Below are positions 1 to 10,393 of a stretch of DNA of 48,610 nt, in pieces. The translations under genes and the position numbers were made by a program. Below the pieces are notes generated by a model. That model did not search any database, was not told the DNA's origin, and worked only from the letters and a program-made list of their open reading frames with translations. Numbering within the stretch: position 1 is the first letter of the stretch; every line of letters starts with the position of its first letter. The DNA is from Fulvivirga lutimaris (lineage in GTDB: Bacteria > Bacteroidota > Bacteroidia > Cytophagales > Cyclobacteriaceae). The stretch covers positions 1-48,610 of the forward strand of contig NZ_SMLV01000424.1 of NCBI RefSeq assembly GCF_009711525.1. Direction: 5' to 3'.

Positions 1-392
1 ATTTGGCTACAAAAATTGGTCTATCTCCTGCTCCAACTTTAGAACGTGTTAAGAAACTTGAGAATTCAGGAGTAATTAAGAGCTATCATGCCATGCTTGA
101 TACCGATACAGTAGGCCTTGGAGTGAGTACCTTTGTCATGGTTTCCTTAAAAGGGCACAATAAAGACAACATCGATAAGTTTATTCAAAGCATTGAAGAA
201 ATTGAAGAAATTATTGAATGTCATCACATCACTGGCTCTGGCGACTTTATTCTTAAAATTATATCAAGCGATATTTCATCTTATCAAAGGCTGATGCTCG
301 AAAAAGTGAGTAATATTGATGTGGTAGATAACATGCAGTCAATGGTAATATTATCTACATTTAAGAACAGTAAAGTAATGCCAATTCCATAG
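1..392 (+). CDS. Lrp/AsnC-family transcriptional regulator, 5' end outside window
   Basis: The C-terminal part (about 130 residues) of a feast/famine-type regulator. The first residues visible (LATKIGLSPAPTLERVKKLE) are the recognition helix of the Lrp winged helix-turn-helix. The rest fits the RAM/AsnC ligand-binding and oligomerisation domain, including the HHITGSGDFILKI stretch that in this family precedes the effector site. The frame is open to the first base, so about 20-30 N-terminal residues are missing and the TTG at base 3 is not a real start. The gene abuts the next one (stop at 390-392, next start at 392 or 395), which suggests co-transcription with the phosphoribosyltransferase. 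Family assignment is firm; the effector and regulon cannot be told from sequence. Confidence 0.9.
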   Translation, partial: LATKIGLSPAPTLERVKKLENSGVIKSYHAMLDTDTVGLGVSTFVMVSLKGHNKDNIDKFIQSIEEIEEIIECHHITGSGDFILKIISSDISSYQRLMLEKVSNIDVVDNMQSMVILSTFKNSKVMPIP

Positions 393-394
393 TG

Positions 395-898
395 ATGAGT
401 GATAAAAGTTTGATCTTAACCCATGAGCAAATAATTCAAAAAACCCGAAGGATTGCCTTTGAAATATATGAGCATAACTTTCTGGAAAAGGAAGTTATTC
501 TTGTTGGTATCCACGATGAGGGTTATAATTTTGCTGAAATGCTCAAAACAGAGCTGAAAAATATTGCGCCATTTGAGACAAAACTTGTTGGGCTAAAACT
601 TGACAAGGCGGCTCCTACTCAAAGTGAAATTTCTCTTGAATGTTCCGATGCTGAGCTGAAAAATAAAACCATCATCTTGATAGATGATGTATCAAATACA
701 GGTAAGACCATGGCCTACAGTTTGAAACCTTTTCTAAAGATAAAAGTTAAAAAAATAGAGACGGCAGTTTTGGTTAATCGGAGCCATACACAGTTTCCCA
801 TTGCTGTGAAATATAGCGGTTTTGAATTGGCAACTACCATCAAAGATCATGTAACCGCTCAATTAAATAGTGAAAGTAAGGCCGTGTACCTTATCTGA
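395..898 (+). CDS. Phosphoribosyltransferase-domain protein (type I PRTase fold)
   Basis: A 167-residue PRTase-fold protein. The PRPP-binding signature IILIDDVSNTGKT lies at about residues 93-105, with the two acidic residues followed by the small-residue/Thr loop. The VGIHDEGYNFAEML stretch at about 37-50 corresponds to the first PRPP loop. Length and arrangement resemble PyrR-like or hypoxanthine/uracil-type PRTases, but the hood residues that set base specificity are not diagnostic, so the substrate is left open. A GTG at 392 overlaps the stop of the preceding regulator; the ATG at 395 is the more ordinary start. The tight junction suggests one transcript with the Lrp-type gene. It could be catalytic in nucleotide salvage or regulatory. 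Confidence 0.8.
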   Translation: MSDKSLILTHEQIIQKTRRIAFEIYEHNFLEKEVILVGIHDEGYNFAEMLKTELKNIAPFETKLVGLKLDKAAPTQSEISLECSDAELKNKTIILIDDVSNTGKTMAYSLKPFLKIKVKKIETAVLVNRSHTQFPIAVKYSGFELATTIKDHVTAQLNSESKAVYLI

Positions 899-903
899 TA
901 AAA

Positions 904-933
904 TTGAGTTGTAATAGTAGCCCCTTACATTTA
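904..933 (+). promoter_or_regulatory. Candidate Bacteroidota-type promoter for the PAS kinase gene
   Basis: TTG at 904-906 and TACATTTA at 926-933 are separated by 19 bases, close to the Bacteroidota housekeeping pattern (TTG near -33, TAnnTTTG near -7; last base here is A). The start codon is 27 bases downstream. It lies in the only gap between the phosphoribosyltransferase and the kinase. Assigned by eye. Confidence 0.35.
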
Positions 934-960
934 TCTTTCACCTGATTTTAATATGGTGAA

Positions 961-2487
961 ATGTCTCTACTGGAAAATAAGCTTGAGTTAATGGAGGAAA
1001 GTCAAAGGATGGCTACCGAGATAGAAGCTCTGCGTAAGGAGAATGCTGAGCTCAGTCAAAGGCTGAACATCTATGAAACCGCAGCTGACGGGGCTAATGA
1101 TGGTCTCTGGGATTGGGATTTTGAACATAACCGGCCATTCGTTTCGAGACCCTGGAAGGCCATGCTCGGCATTGCCGAGGATGCAGAAGTGGATATGAAT
1201 GGTCTTTGGGAGTCGTTGTTGCACCCTGAAGATCATAAGGAAGCTACTGAAGCATTTCACAGTTTTATTGAAGGTGATCTTAATGACTACCGCCAAGAGT
1301 TTCGGATGAAGCATGCAGATGGGTCCTACAGGTGGATTTTGTCTAAAGCGAAAGCCGTTAGAGATCAAGATGGAAAAGCCATAAGAATATCGGGCTCGCA
1401 TACTGACATAACTGATAGGAAACTTTCTGCGAATGCTCTCAAATTTAGTGAAGAAAAGTACCGTTCTATCTTCGAAAACTCCCTTGTAGGGATGTTCAGA
1501 ACCAATTTTAAGACTGGTGAGATAATAGAAAGTAACGAGAAGTTCTGGCAAATTGTAGGTGTTGATAAGGCGGATGGTTATTCTACCATGGACTTTTACA
1601 AGTCCCCGAAAGATCGTGATTTCGTTGTTGGATTGGTAAGAGATAATGGAAAGGCCGAAAATGTAGAACTTGAAATTAAAAGAGCTGATGGTGAGTTGAT
1701 TTGGGTCAATTTCAGCATAAAACATTATAAAGATGAAGGTATTTTGGAGACTATTATCCTTGATATCACTGAAACAAAGAACAACCTTCTTGAACTTCAG
1801 AAAGTCAATTTCGAGCTTGATAGCTTTGTTTATCATGCTTCTCATGACTTAAGATCACCGCTCAGATCTATATTGGGACTTATTGATTTATATCGTTTAG
1901 AAGATACTCCTCAGGTTCGTGAGCAGTGCATAGAGCGTATTGAAGGGAGTGTTAAAAGACTGGATGATCTTGTTATGGAATTACTAAGTATTTCCAGAAA
2001 TGATAGGATCAATGACCCTCATGTAGAGGTTAATATGATGGTGGAAGTAAATAACAGCATCTCAAGTTATTACAATGCCACTAATACTGATAACCTTGAA
2101 ATTAGGGCCAAAATTTATCAGCCGGTTGTTCTAAAAACTGATGCTACGCGTGTAAGAATTATACTTAATAACATAATTTCTAATGCTATTAAGTATAGAA
2201 GTTTCCATAAAGAGAACTCTTTAATTGACATTGAGGTGCATGTAAATGATAAAGAGGCTGTTATATCTATAGAAGATAATGGAGAAGGTATAGAAGAATC
2301 AAAATTGCCTCATATCTTTGACATGTTTTATCGTGCTACTGAGAAGAGTGTAGGTTCAGGACTTGGACTTTACATTGTAAAAAAAGTTGCTGATAAATTA
2401 AATGCAATAATTGATGTAACAAGCGAAGAGTGGGAAGGAACTACATTTAAGATTACCATTCCAAATTCTTTGCATATCGAAGAATAA
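961..2487 (+). CDS. PAS-domain sensor histidine kinase (soluble)
   Basis: A 508-residue hybrid-free histidine kinase. Residues 1-40 are a charged coiled coil. Two PAS domains follow, at about 45-155 (PAS_3 type with the PAC motif ending [11 protein letters not shown]) and 165-272. The dimerisation/phosphoacceptor domain has the H-box [13 protein letters not shown] with His295. The HATPase domain has the N-box [12 protein letters not shown]1 DNGEGI, F-box [11 protein letters not shown] and G2 [10 protein letters not shown]. All catalytic motifs are present, so it should autophosphorylate. There is no signal peptide or membrane segment, so it senses a cytoplasmic cue or takes input from a partner. 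No response regulator is adjacent. The stop is 2 bases before panB, so the two genes are probably co-transcribed, although no functional link is obvious. Confidence 0.93.
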   Translation: MSLLENKLELMEESQRMATEIEALRKENAELSQRLNIYETAADGANDGLWDWDFEHNRPFVSRPWKAMLGIAEDAEVDMNGLWESLLHPEDHKEATEAFHSFIEGDLNDYRQEFRMKHADGSYRWILSKAKAVRDQDGKAIRISGSHTDITDRKLSANALKFSEEKYRSIFENSLVGMFRTNFKTGEIIESNEKFWQIVGVDKADGYSTMDFYKSPKDRDFVVGLVRDNGKAENVELEIKRADGELIWVNFSIKHYKDEGILETIILDITETKNNLLELQKVNFELDSFVYHASHDLRSPLRSILGLIDLYRLEDTPQVREQCIERIEGSVKRLDDLVMELLSISRNDRINDPHVEVNMMVEVNNSISSYYNATNTDNLEIRAKIYQPVVLKTDATRVRIILNNIISNAIKYRSFHKENSLIDIEVHVNDKEAVISIEDNGEGIEESKLPHIFDMFYRATEKSVGSGLGLYIVKKVADKLNAIIDVTSEEWEGTTFKITIPNSLHIEE

Positions 2488-2489
2488 TC

Positions 2490-3308
2490 ATGTCAGTACA
2501 TAAGAAGGATATTAAAAAAATCACTACACATCAGCTTCAGGAGATGAAAAATCGTGGTGAGAAAATAGCTATGCTCACGGCCTACGATTTTTCCATGGCC
2601 AAAATATTAGATGCAGCTGGAATAGATGTGTTACTTGTAGGGGATTCAGCCTCAAATGTGATGGCTGGTAATGAAACTACCCTGCCTATTACCTTGGATC
2701 AAATGATCTATCATGCTACTTCGGTTGTAAAGGCAGTCGAGCGCGCATTTGTTATAGTAGATATTCCTTTTGGGTCTTATCAGGGGAATTCTTCTGAAGC
2801 ATTAAGATCGGCAATCCGGATAATGAAAGAATCTGGCGCCCATGCTGTGAAGATGGAAGGTGGCAGTGAAATTAAAGAGTCTGTAACACGGATATTAAGT
2901 GCTGGCGTTCCGGTAATGGGACATTTGGGACTAACCCCTCAGTCGATTTTCAAATTCGGGACGTATACCGTTCGTGCTAAAGAAGAGGAGGAAGCTAACA
3001 AACTTTTGGAAGATGCTAAACTTCTGGAAGAATGTGGATGTTTTTCCATTGTTTTGGAAAAAATACCGGCTCATTTAGCTAAGAAAGTAGCGGAGGCTGT
3101 ATCTATCCCTATTATTGGAATAGGCGCTGGGCCTGATGTTGATGGGCAAGTATTGGTAATGCAAGATATGCTTGGTATCACCAAGGAATTCAAACCACGC
3201 TTTCTCAGAAGATATGCCGACCTGTATACATCAGTTACAGATGCCGTTAGTCATTACATTGAAGATGTAAAGGCCAAGGATTTCCCCAACGAAGAGGAGA
3301 AGTACTAG
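2490..3308 (+). CDS. panB: 3-methyl-2-oxobutanoate hydroxymethyltransferase
   Basis: Ketopantoate hydroxymethyltransferase transfers a hydroxymethyl group from 5,10-methylene-tetrahydrofolate to alpha-ketoisovalerate, the first committed step to pantothenate and CoA. The 272-residue length is typical. Family blocks are seen in order: [38 protein letters not shown] (metal-binding Asp), [13 protein letters not shown] (second Asp), [20 protein letters not shown] and IVLEKIP (catalytic Glu). It follows the PAS kinase by 2 bases. No panC or panD lies in the window, so the pathway is not clustered here. Assignment is secure. Confidence 0.97.
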   Translation: MSVHKKDIKKITTHQLQEMKNRGEKIAMLTAYDFSMAKILDAAGIDVLLVGDSASNVMAGNETTLPITLDQMIYHATSVVKAVERAFVIVDIPFGSYQGNSSEALRSAIRIMKESGAHAVKMEGGSEIKESVTRILSAGVPVMGHLGLTPQSIFKFGTYTVRAKEEEEANKLLEDAKLLEECGCFSIVLEKIPAHLAKKVAEAVSIPIIGIGAGPDVDGQVLVMQDMLGITKEFKPRFLRRYADLYTSVTDAVSHYIEDVKAKDFPNEEEKY

Positions 3309-3321
3309 CCATTTTTAGCAT

Positions 3322-4059
3322 TTATGATTCCTGGATAGTAGAAGTGATAGCATCATTTGCAGTTGCTTCAGTACTCTTTTTGATTTCATTAAATATCCAA
3401 GCACCTATCGCAACCCTTACTAGAGGCTGTAGGTAAGGGTAGATATAAGTATATGAAAAATCGGCAAAACCGTTGAGAAAAGATAGCCCGAGGTAATATC
3501 TTCCAAATGAGCTCAAACTTAGGATTCCGATGAAGATCAGAGAGTAACCTATCCATTTGGCATACCCGGCAATGTTTTGTAACGCCAGGCCATAGAGTAA
3601 GCTGCCTAATCCAAAACCATAGATGACTAAAAAATATTTGCTATCAGATATACCTCCCGCTGCTGTCATTAAAGTTGTGAACATATTCTTAGAAATATCG
3701 TCCTCAGCTGCTATATATCCCGGTCGCCACATTTGATTAAGGGCATCGATAAGTAAGGCTTGTTGACTCATTTCAGAAAGTGCCCATATAAACAAGAACA
3801 ATGTTCCTAAAACTATTCTTGATGGATATTTTTTAAACAGGATAAAGGCTATTCCTAAACTGGCAATAAAATTCACCTGCGGGTGGATAAACAAAATCCA
3901 TAATTTGCTGAGGTATAAAGTGTTCTGATATAGCAGAACACGTGATTCAAAGTCTGAGGCTTCAGGATTTGGAAGAAAAATCAATAGTGCGGTAGTAATA
4001 GCACCTAGAACCGAGCATATAGCGCTTATTTTAAGGAAATTGTGGAAGGATTTATTCAT
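3322..4059 (-). CDS. Multi-pass membrane protein of unknown function
   Basis: A 245-residue protein with about six hydrophobic segments (around residues 12-30, 47-75, 80-100, 140-165, 168-195 and 205-230) and a short charged C-terminal tail. I place the start at the ATG at 4059; a TTG three codons upstream is less likely. The layout is reminiscent of DUF4386-type membrane proteins, but I cannot confirm the family by eye. It converges on panB with 13 bases between stops and stands alone on the minus strand, with a roughly 500-base gap upstream. No catalytic motif is visible. Confidence 0.65.
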   Translation of the reverse strand: MNKSFHNFLKISAICSVLGAITTALLIFLPNPEASDFESRVLLYQNTLYLSKLWILFIHPQVNFIASLGIAFILFKKYPSRIVLGTLFLFIWALSEMSQQALLIDALNQMWRPGYIAAEDDISKNMFTTLMTAAGGISDSKYFLVIYGFGLGSLLYGLALQNIAGYAKWIGYSLIFIGILSLSSFGRYYLGLSFLNGFADFSYTYIYPYLQPLVRVAIGAWIFNEIKKSTEATANDAITSTIQES

Positions 4060-4561
4060 TGTTGTCAATTCAAATTAAGTATTTAACCTAAAAATTATAT
4101 GTGACCCATGTGGTATTTACTTTTCATTTGTGCACGACTGACCTGTCAATAGGAGAATAGTATATAGCAAACAGTGTTTTATTGACATATTTCTACGGGA
4201 AACTGGTTGATGAACAGTTGAGTAAAAATAGAAGAATCAATAAACTTCTAACAGTTTTGGTTTTAGTAAGGAGTAAAGTATTATTGTTACTTACGCTATA
4301 AGTAGTTTCTCTTCGGGATTTTGTTAACTAAGCATCCAATAATTTCTTAAGCCTTACCCTTTATCAAGAGTTCGGAACTGTTCAGGAAATTGCTAAATCA
4401 CCTCATGACCTTTGCCCTTCAATGTTTCACTGAAAAGGCTCCATGGCTAATCTTTTACCTTTAGATGTGCCTAGATGCGCATACTAGTAGGATAGTTGTA
4501 GATTGATGGAAATACATATTTATAAAACCTAGTGTGTTTTAACTATACACTATTCAATCAG
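4060..4561. other. About 500-base gap with no recognisable gene
   Basis: No frame of useful length is open. A few short stretches read like protein fragments, for example minus strand 4381-4440 (SLFSETLKGKGHEVI before a stop) and plus strand about 4180-4310 (a basic then hydrophobic run of about 40 codons), but none has a plausible start and length. The promoter of the leftward membrane-protein gene must lie near 4060-4150. I see no convincing structured RNA or repeat. Confidence 0.4.
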
Positions 4562-4711
4562 CTACTTTGAGAATATTTTAACAAGCCAAAGTATTAAATA
4601 TAAGCCTATACCAAAACCAAAGAATAGAACCGAAACCACGAAGGCAATTCTGATGAATGCAACGTCCCATCCAAGTTTTAAACTAAGCCATTGAGCTACT
4701 CCTAATATCAT
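4562..4711 (-). CDS. Minimal PspC-domain membrane protein, 49 residues
   Basis: A very short reading frame (ATG 4711, TAG 4562-4564) reads as a PspC domain. It opens GVAQWLSLKLGWDVAFIRIAF, equivalent to the family's GVxxGLAxYFGxDxxxVRxxF block, followed by a glycine-containing hydrophobic helix VSVLFFGFGIGLYLILWLVK that matches the usual GxxLYLILWLxxP ending. The frame is closed upstream by a TAA four codons before the ATG, so no longer N-terminus is possible. PspC proteins sit in the inner membrane and in some bacteria take part in envelope-stress signalling; many small Bacteroidota members have no tested role. The usual N-terminal KLYRSRTDRxIAGV lead-in is missing, so it could be a truncated copy. 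It lies 53 bases downstream of the DUF1579-like gene on the same strand. Confidence 0.6.
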   Translation of the reverse strand: MILGVAQWLSLKLGWDVAFIRIAFVVSVLFFGFGIGLYLILWLVKIFSK

Positions 4712-4764
4712 GGGTGATGAAGTTTAAATTGTGACTAATTTCAATGTAATAAATTTTATCTTTA

Positions 4765-5307
4765 TTACTTAACTTTCTTTACATCAATCTTATAAACCAA
4801 CTCCCATGTTTTCATACCATCTGCAGAGTTGTATACATTTTTTAGATAATGAGAGTCTGATACAACGGTATCTACCACTTTAAGGTCAAAATCTTCTTTG
4901 CCGCTATAGCCACCTTTTACGATGGTGGTCATTTTTCCATCTACCATTTTAGAACTGAATTTGTGCCACCGTTGTGCCTGTGCATTCAGAAAAAGAGCAT
5001 CCCACTCCTTGGTAGTTATGTTGAAGCTTCTGATATCAGTCGAAAAGAACCCCGTTGGTGTGGTAAACTGAGACTGGTAGGTGCGATGATCATCAAGGAA
5101 TTTGCCTTTAATGGTGGCTGTAATATCCAATTTTTTAAAAGTACCATCTTCCTGTTTCATCTCCATTTCCGAAGTCCATTCTCCCAAATAGTATTCAAAT
5201 TGGGCCAGCTCTGGGATTGATTTATCTGCAAAGCCGTATTCAGATTTTGATTGAGCAAATAGATGGGTACAAATAGATAAGGCAATAAAAGTAGTAAGAA
5301 TGCGCAT
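4765..5307 (-). CDS. Secreted DUF1579-like protein
   Basis: A 180-residue exported protein. From the ATG at 5307 it begins MRILTTFIALSICTHLFAQ, a standard signal peptide with cleavage after AQ; an in-frame start 10 codons upstream would bury this signal and is rejected. The mature part starts with ELAQFEYYLGEWTSEMEM, the LxGxW opening of DUF1579/lipocalin-like beta-barrel proteins, and continues with alternating beta strands (DHRTYQSQFT, FFSTDIRSFN, KEWDALFLNAQAQRW, WELVYKIDVKKV). No enzyme motif is visible. These proteins probably bind a small ligand in the periplasm, which is inference from the fold. It lies between the PspC-like gene and cheD on the same strand. Confidence 0.7.
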   Translation of the reverse strand: MRILTTFIALSICTHLFAQSKSEYGFADKSIPELAQFEYYLGEWTSEMEMKQEDGTFKKLDITATIKGKFLDDHRTYQSQFTTPTGFFSTDIRSFNITTKEWDALFLNAQAQRWHKFSSKMVDGKMTTIVKGGYSGKEDFDLKVVDTVVSDSHYLKNVYNSADGMKTWELVYKIDVKKVK

Positions 5308-5367
5308 GGTATTTTCTGTTTTATCAGTAATACGCATTTAAAAAAAATAGAGATGAGTTAATTGATA

Positions 5368-5856
5368 TTAGATTGCCTTTCTAAGCTTTTGAGTTTCAAT
5401 CATCTTCATGAATACCTGATTAGTATGGGTATTAAAAGCTATGCGTCTTCCCCGATTGCCTCCGGTATGGCGACCTATAATGCTTATTTTGTTTTGAGCT
5501 AATAGCTTTTCTGCTGTGATGATATTTTTTGCACCTACATTAAAATCTTTAAGTCCTATAAAGTGCTGTTGAGCGCCACCAAATATTTTAGCAACCATGT
5601 GCTCTTTTCTTGATCCATGCGCCATCATTCTTTCAATTAATTGCTCAATGGCAATGTTACCATACTTTGGAGAGGCTAAGCCTTTACCGTCCCACCATGG
5701 TAACATGTAATGGTTCATACCCCCAATTTTGAGAATCTTATCATATATGCATACAGACACACAAGACCCCAGTATGGTGACAATTTTACTGGGTTTTGGC
5801 TCGGCAAATATTGTCGATTGAAGGAGGAAGTGTTCGTGTAGGCCGACAGTTTGCAT
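5368..5856 (-). CDS. cheD: CheD-family glutamine deamidase
   Basis: CheD deamidates, and sometimes demethylates, glutamines on chemoreceptors; it is a papain-like Cys-His-Thr enzyme. The family signature is clear: KIVTILGSCVSVCIYD carries the catalytic Thr and Cys (Thr27, Cys32 from this start), and IGGMNHYMLP carries the catalytic His49. Downstream, KIFGGAQ and GRHTGGNRGRRIAFN match the conserved CheD blocks. I choose ATG 5856, which gives 162 residues and starts 1 base after the stop of the kinase-like gene. A start 12 codons upstream would overlap that gene by 35 bases. It is the last gene of a cassette with a CheY-like regulator and a kinase-like protein. No MCP, cheC, cheR or cheB lies in the window, so its substrate is unknown. 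Confidence 0.92.
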   Translation of the reverse strand: MQTVGLHEHFLLQSTIFAEPKPSKIVTILGSCVSVCIYDKILKIGGMNHYMLPWWDGKGLASPKYGNIAIEQLIERMMAHGSRKEHMVAKIFGGAQQHFIGLKDFNVGAKNIITAEKLLAQNKISIIGRHTGGNRGRRIAFNTHTNQVFMKMIETQKLRKAI

Positions 5857-5857
5857 A

Positions 5858-6727
5858 TTAAAATTCTTGTTCGTCTGTAAAGAATATGTCATTTCCCGTA
5901 CTAGCCATTACCGATGATACGTCAGAAGGAAGTGATGGAATTTTAATTTTTACCGTAGTGCCTTCATGTGGTGTTGACCATAGTTGAATACTTCCATTTA
6001 GAATATTAAGCAATTCATTAACTATGGAGAGCCCGAGCCCATGACCTTTATGAGATTTTGTTAAGCCAGATTCGGCTTGTTCAAAACGGTCAAAAATAAC
6101 CTTTTGTTCTTCTTGCGTGATACCCGCCCCAAAGTCCTTGATAGTTATTGAAAGCACCCCATCTACATCAGCTCCTTCTAAAACTATTTGACTATTCTCT
6201 CCGCTGTACTCAATAGCGTTGGCCAGTAAGTTTGTTAGTATAGTTTGCAGTATATATGGGTCAGTACTAAATGTAAGTGATTCAGGCGTATCAAGTTTAA
6301 AATTAAAATTAGTTTGTTCTCTAGAGGACTTATGATAATTTACCTGATCCTTGACAAGTGCATTAACATCCACTTTCGTACCCATTGGTTTAACCTCACC
6401 CATCTCAATTTCTGCTGCAATTATGATGTTGCGCAACTGAAAATCCAGCGTAAAGGCCTGATCATAGATTAAAGAGCTCATGTTCTTAATCTTCTCACCG
6501 GTGCTGTTATTTTCAATGAATGATGCAAGGCCGAGAATTGAAGTGAGTGGATTAACTATCTCATTTCTAACATTTGATAAAAAGCGAGACTTGCCTTTTT
6601 CTGACTTTCTAAGTTGTTCACTTAAATTTCTAACTTCTTCTTCCAATCGCAAACATTCTCCAGATAGGTTCACACGCCTTTGAAGTTCAGCGATTAATTC
6701 TTCGTTTGAGTAGGGAAGGTCATTCAT
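5858..6727 (-). CDS. Histidine-kinase-like protein lacking the phosphoacceptor histidine
   Basis: A 289-residue soluble protein: coiled coil (about 8-48), a HisKA-like helical hairpin (about 48-110) and an HATPase_c domain (about 145-268). The ATPase part looks intact: N-box NLLANAIEYS, G1 KDFGAGITQEE, F-box IFDRFEQAES, G2 HKGHGLGLSI. In the H-box, however, where the family has FLANMSHEIRTPL, this protein has FLSNVRNEIVNPL, so the phosphoacceptor His is Asn55 (codon AAT, bases 6565-6563). It should not autophosphorylate in the usual way. It could be an allosteric ATP-binding pseudokinase, or could phosphorylate another protein's histidine. There is no sensor domain. The gene lies 16 bases after the CheY-like gene and 1 base before cheD, indicating one operon. 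Confidence 0.88.
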   Translation of the reverse strand: MNDLPYSNEELIAELQRRVNLSGECLRLEEEVRNLSEQLRKSEKGKSRFLSNVRNEIVNPLTSILGLASFIENNSTGEKIKNMSSLIYDQAFTLDFQLRNIIIAAEIEMGEVKPMGTKVDVNALVKDQVNYHKSSREQTNFNFKLDTPESLTFSTDPYILQTILTNLLANAIEYSGENSQIVLEGADVDGVLSITIKDFGAGITQEEQKVIFDRFEQAESGLTKSHKGHGLGLSIVNELLNILNGSIQLWSTPHEGTTVKIKIPSLPSDVSSVMASTGNDIFFTDEQEF

Positions 6728-6743
6728 TTGTATATTATTTAAA

Positions 6744-7109
6744 TTATCTGGTCAACTTGTTTGTTAGGTCCAATAATTTTTCCTTCGTAAAAGGCTTTGT
6801 AAACCAGCCTGTAGCACCTGCTGCTTTGGCCTCTTCTTTTAGAGAGGTTTGCGAGTCCGTGGTTAGTACTATTATTGGTACATATTGGTACATTTCAATT
6901 TTTCTAACTTCTCGAACCAGCGAAATGCCATCCATTTCTGGCATGTTTAAGTCTGTAATAACGGCATCGACAGGTCGTCCATCAAAAAGCTTTAATCCAT
7001 CAACTCCATCAACTGCTTTATCAACCCGGTAACCGGATTCTTCTAGAAATAACGCAATTAATTCACGGATGCTTCTGGAGTCGTCTATAACAAAAATTTT
7101 TTTTGACAT
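6744..7109 (-). CDS. CheY-like single-domain response regulator
   Basis: A 121-residue receiver domain with no output domain. The acidic pocket is DD at 9-10, the phosphorylation site is Asp53 in VITDLNMPEMDG, the switch Thr is in IIVLTTDS (about 83), and the conserved Lys105 is in WFTKPF. All are present, so it should be phosphorylatable and act by protein contact, as CheY does. I take the ATG at 7109 (MSKKIFVIDDS); an in-frame ATG 8 codons upstream adds a tail unlike the family. It is the first gene of the receiver / kinase-like / cheD cassette. Since the neighbouring kinase-like protein lacks its His, its phosphodonor is probably encoded elsewhere. Confidence 0.92.
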   Translation of the reverse strand: MSKKIFVIDDSRSIRELIALFLEESGYRVDKAVDGVDGLKLFDGRPVDAVITDLNMPEMDGISLVREVRKIEMYQYVPIIVLTTDSQTSLKEEAKAAGATGWFTKPFTKEKLLDLTNKLTR

Positions 7110-7325
7110 GCTTTTAATATTGCTCATCATCAAGTTACAAAAATTATAAATTAGATAGCAGCAAACACTCTCAACCTATTGGGTGGGCACGATTGTCTAG
7201 CAGATGGGTGAAAGCCAGAGTAGGCGGGAAAAGGTATAACTACAGCTCAGCAATATAATGCCATTGATGTCTTAGTTCGGTATTAATGTAGGGATTTCAA
7301 AATTTAAGTAGAGCAGAATTGAAAA

Positions 7326-7895
7326 TCACTCACAACTCACAATCTTATTTTGCTCATCTGCTTCGCGACCAAACCAGACTACACCATATTCTTTGTAAAA
7401 CCCGATGCCCACACCTTTCCACTCTATATCTTTCCACATCCCTAAATTGACTATCAATGGATTGTGTGAAGGGCTTTTCTTCCAGCCTTCCAGTCCTTGC
7501 TCTGCTGTAGCACCTGCCGAACTATAGTAGGCTATTTCATAACCATCACCAGAGTATCCTGCTATTTCCCGTGGCTTATCCCACATGCACTGTGCGGCCT
7601 TGTGGTCATTGGTGTAGCAGCAAGAGCTCCAATTTCCATTTTCTGACCAGCTGTGGGGATTGCATTCATTGACTTTAGAAAAATCAAAATGATCCGCTAA
7701 ATCTTTAGCATGCATTTGAGCCACCATCGATAACTTGGCCGAATAAGGAATTGGTTTCAGTCGTTTCTTTTTACGGTAATCATTCATCATTTCATAGAGT
7801 TTTTTCTCTTCTGCATTGAGGCAAACGTCAACTTCTATGGGAATGGCAGGAGAAAACCAATTTGTTAAAATGACTAAATATAGAATCTGGATCAT
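7326..7895 (-). CDS. Secreted CAP/SCP-domain protein
   Basis: A 189-residue protein with a short hydrophobic N-terminus (MIQILYLVILTNWFSPA) consistent with a signal peptide. A CAP superfamily domain follows: the helix LYEMMNDYRKKKRLKPIPYS, the conserved His in AQMHAKDLADHF, the NPHSW block, the Glu in GYEIAYYSS and the HNPLI block. These supply the usual His/Glu cavity residues of CAP proteins. At least five cysteines in the mature part (around VDVCLN, NECNP, SSCCY, AQCMW and a C-terminal one) suggest disulphides and an extracytoplasmic location. Bacterial CAP proteins are mostly unassigned; no peptidase function should be assumed. A 216-base gap containing no gene separates it from the CheY-like gene. 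Confidence 0.85.
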   Translation of the reverse strand: MIQILYLVILTNWFSPAIPIEVDVCLNAEEKKLYEMMNDYRKKKRLKPIPYSAKLSMVAQMHAKDLADHFDFSKVNECNPHSWSENGNWSSCCYTNDHKAAQCMWDKPREIAGYSGDGYEIAYYSSAGATAEQGLEGWKKSPSHNPLIVNLGMWKDIEWKGVGIGFYKEYGVVWFGREADEQNKIVSCE

Positions 7896-8024
7896 AGTGG
7901 TGGAATCTTTTGCGTTCTATTTTAACGGCTATGTTGCCAATCTGTTACTTTATACCTCAATTTATGTGATGACTGGCTTTATATACGATCAGCTTTTTGT
8001 TAATTTCGCAGTCTTTCAACTTGA

Positions 8025-10316
<2,292 letters not shown>

Positions 10317-10332
10317 TCAATAGGTATATATG

Positions 10333-10368
10333 AAAAGGCCTGTTTCAGTTATGAGACAGGCCTTTTTT
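10333..10368 (+). terminator. Rho-independent terminator after icd
   Basis: A 15-base arm AAAAGGCCTGTTTCA (10333-10347) pairs with TGAGACAGGCCTTTT (10352-10366), with one G-T wobble and a 4-base loop, and runs into a T tract. It lies 16 bases after the icd stop and before the convergent TPR lipoprotein gene. Confidence 0.85.
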
Positions 10369-10393
10369 ATTTTTGGAAGGGTGCTTTGAATAC

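Noticed and set aside
988-1845. A 285-codon open frame on the minus strand opposite the PAS kinase gene
   Set aside because: The plus-strand frame has complete PAS, HisKA and HATPase motifs; the antisense product has no recognisable content and is a codon-usage shadow.
4381-4440. A protein-like fragment SLFSETLKGKGHEVI on the minus strand, possibly a gene remnant
   Set aside because: Only about 17 codons between stops and no neighbouring fragments that would extend it; too little to call a pseudogene.
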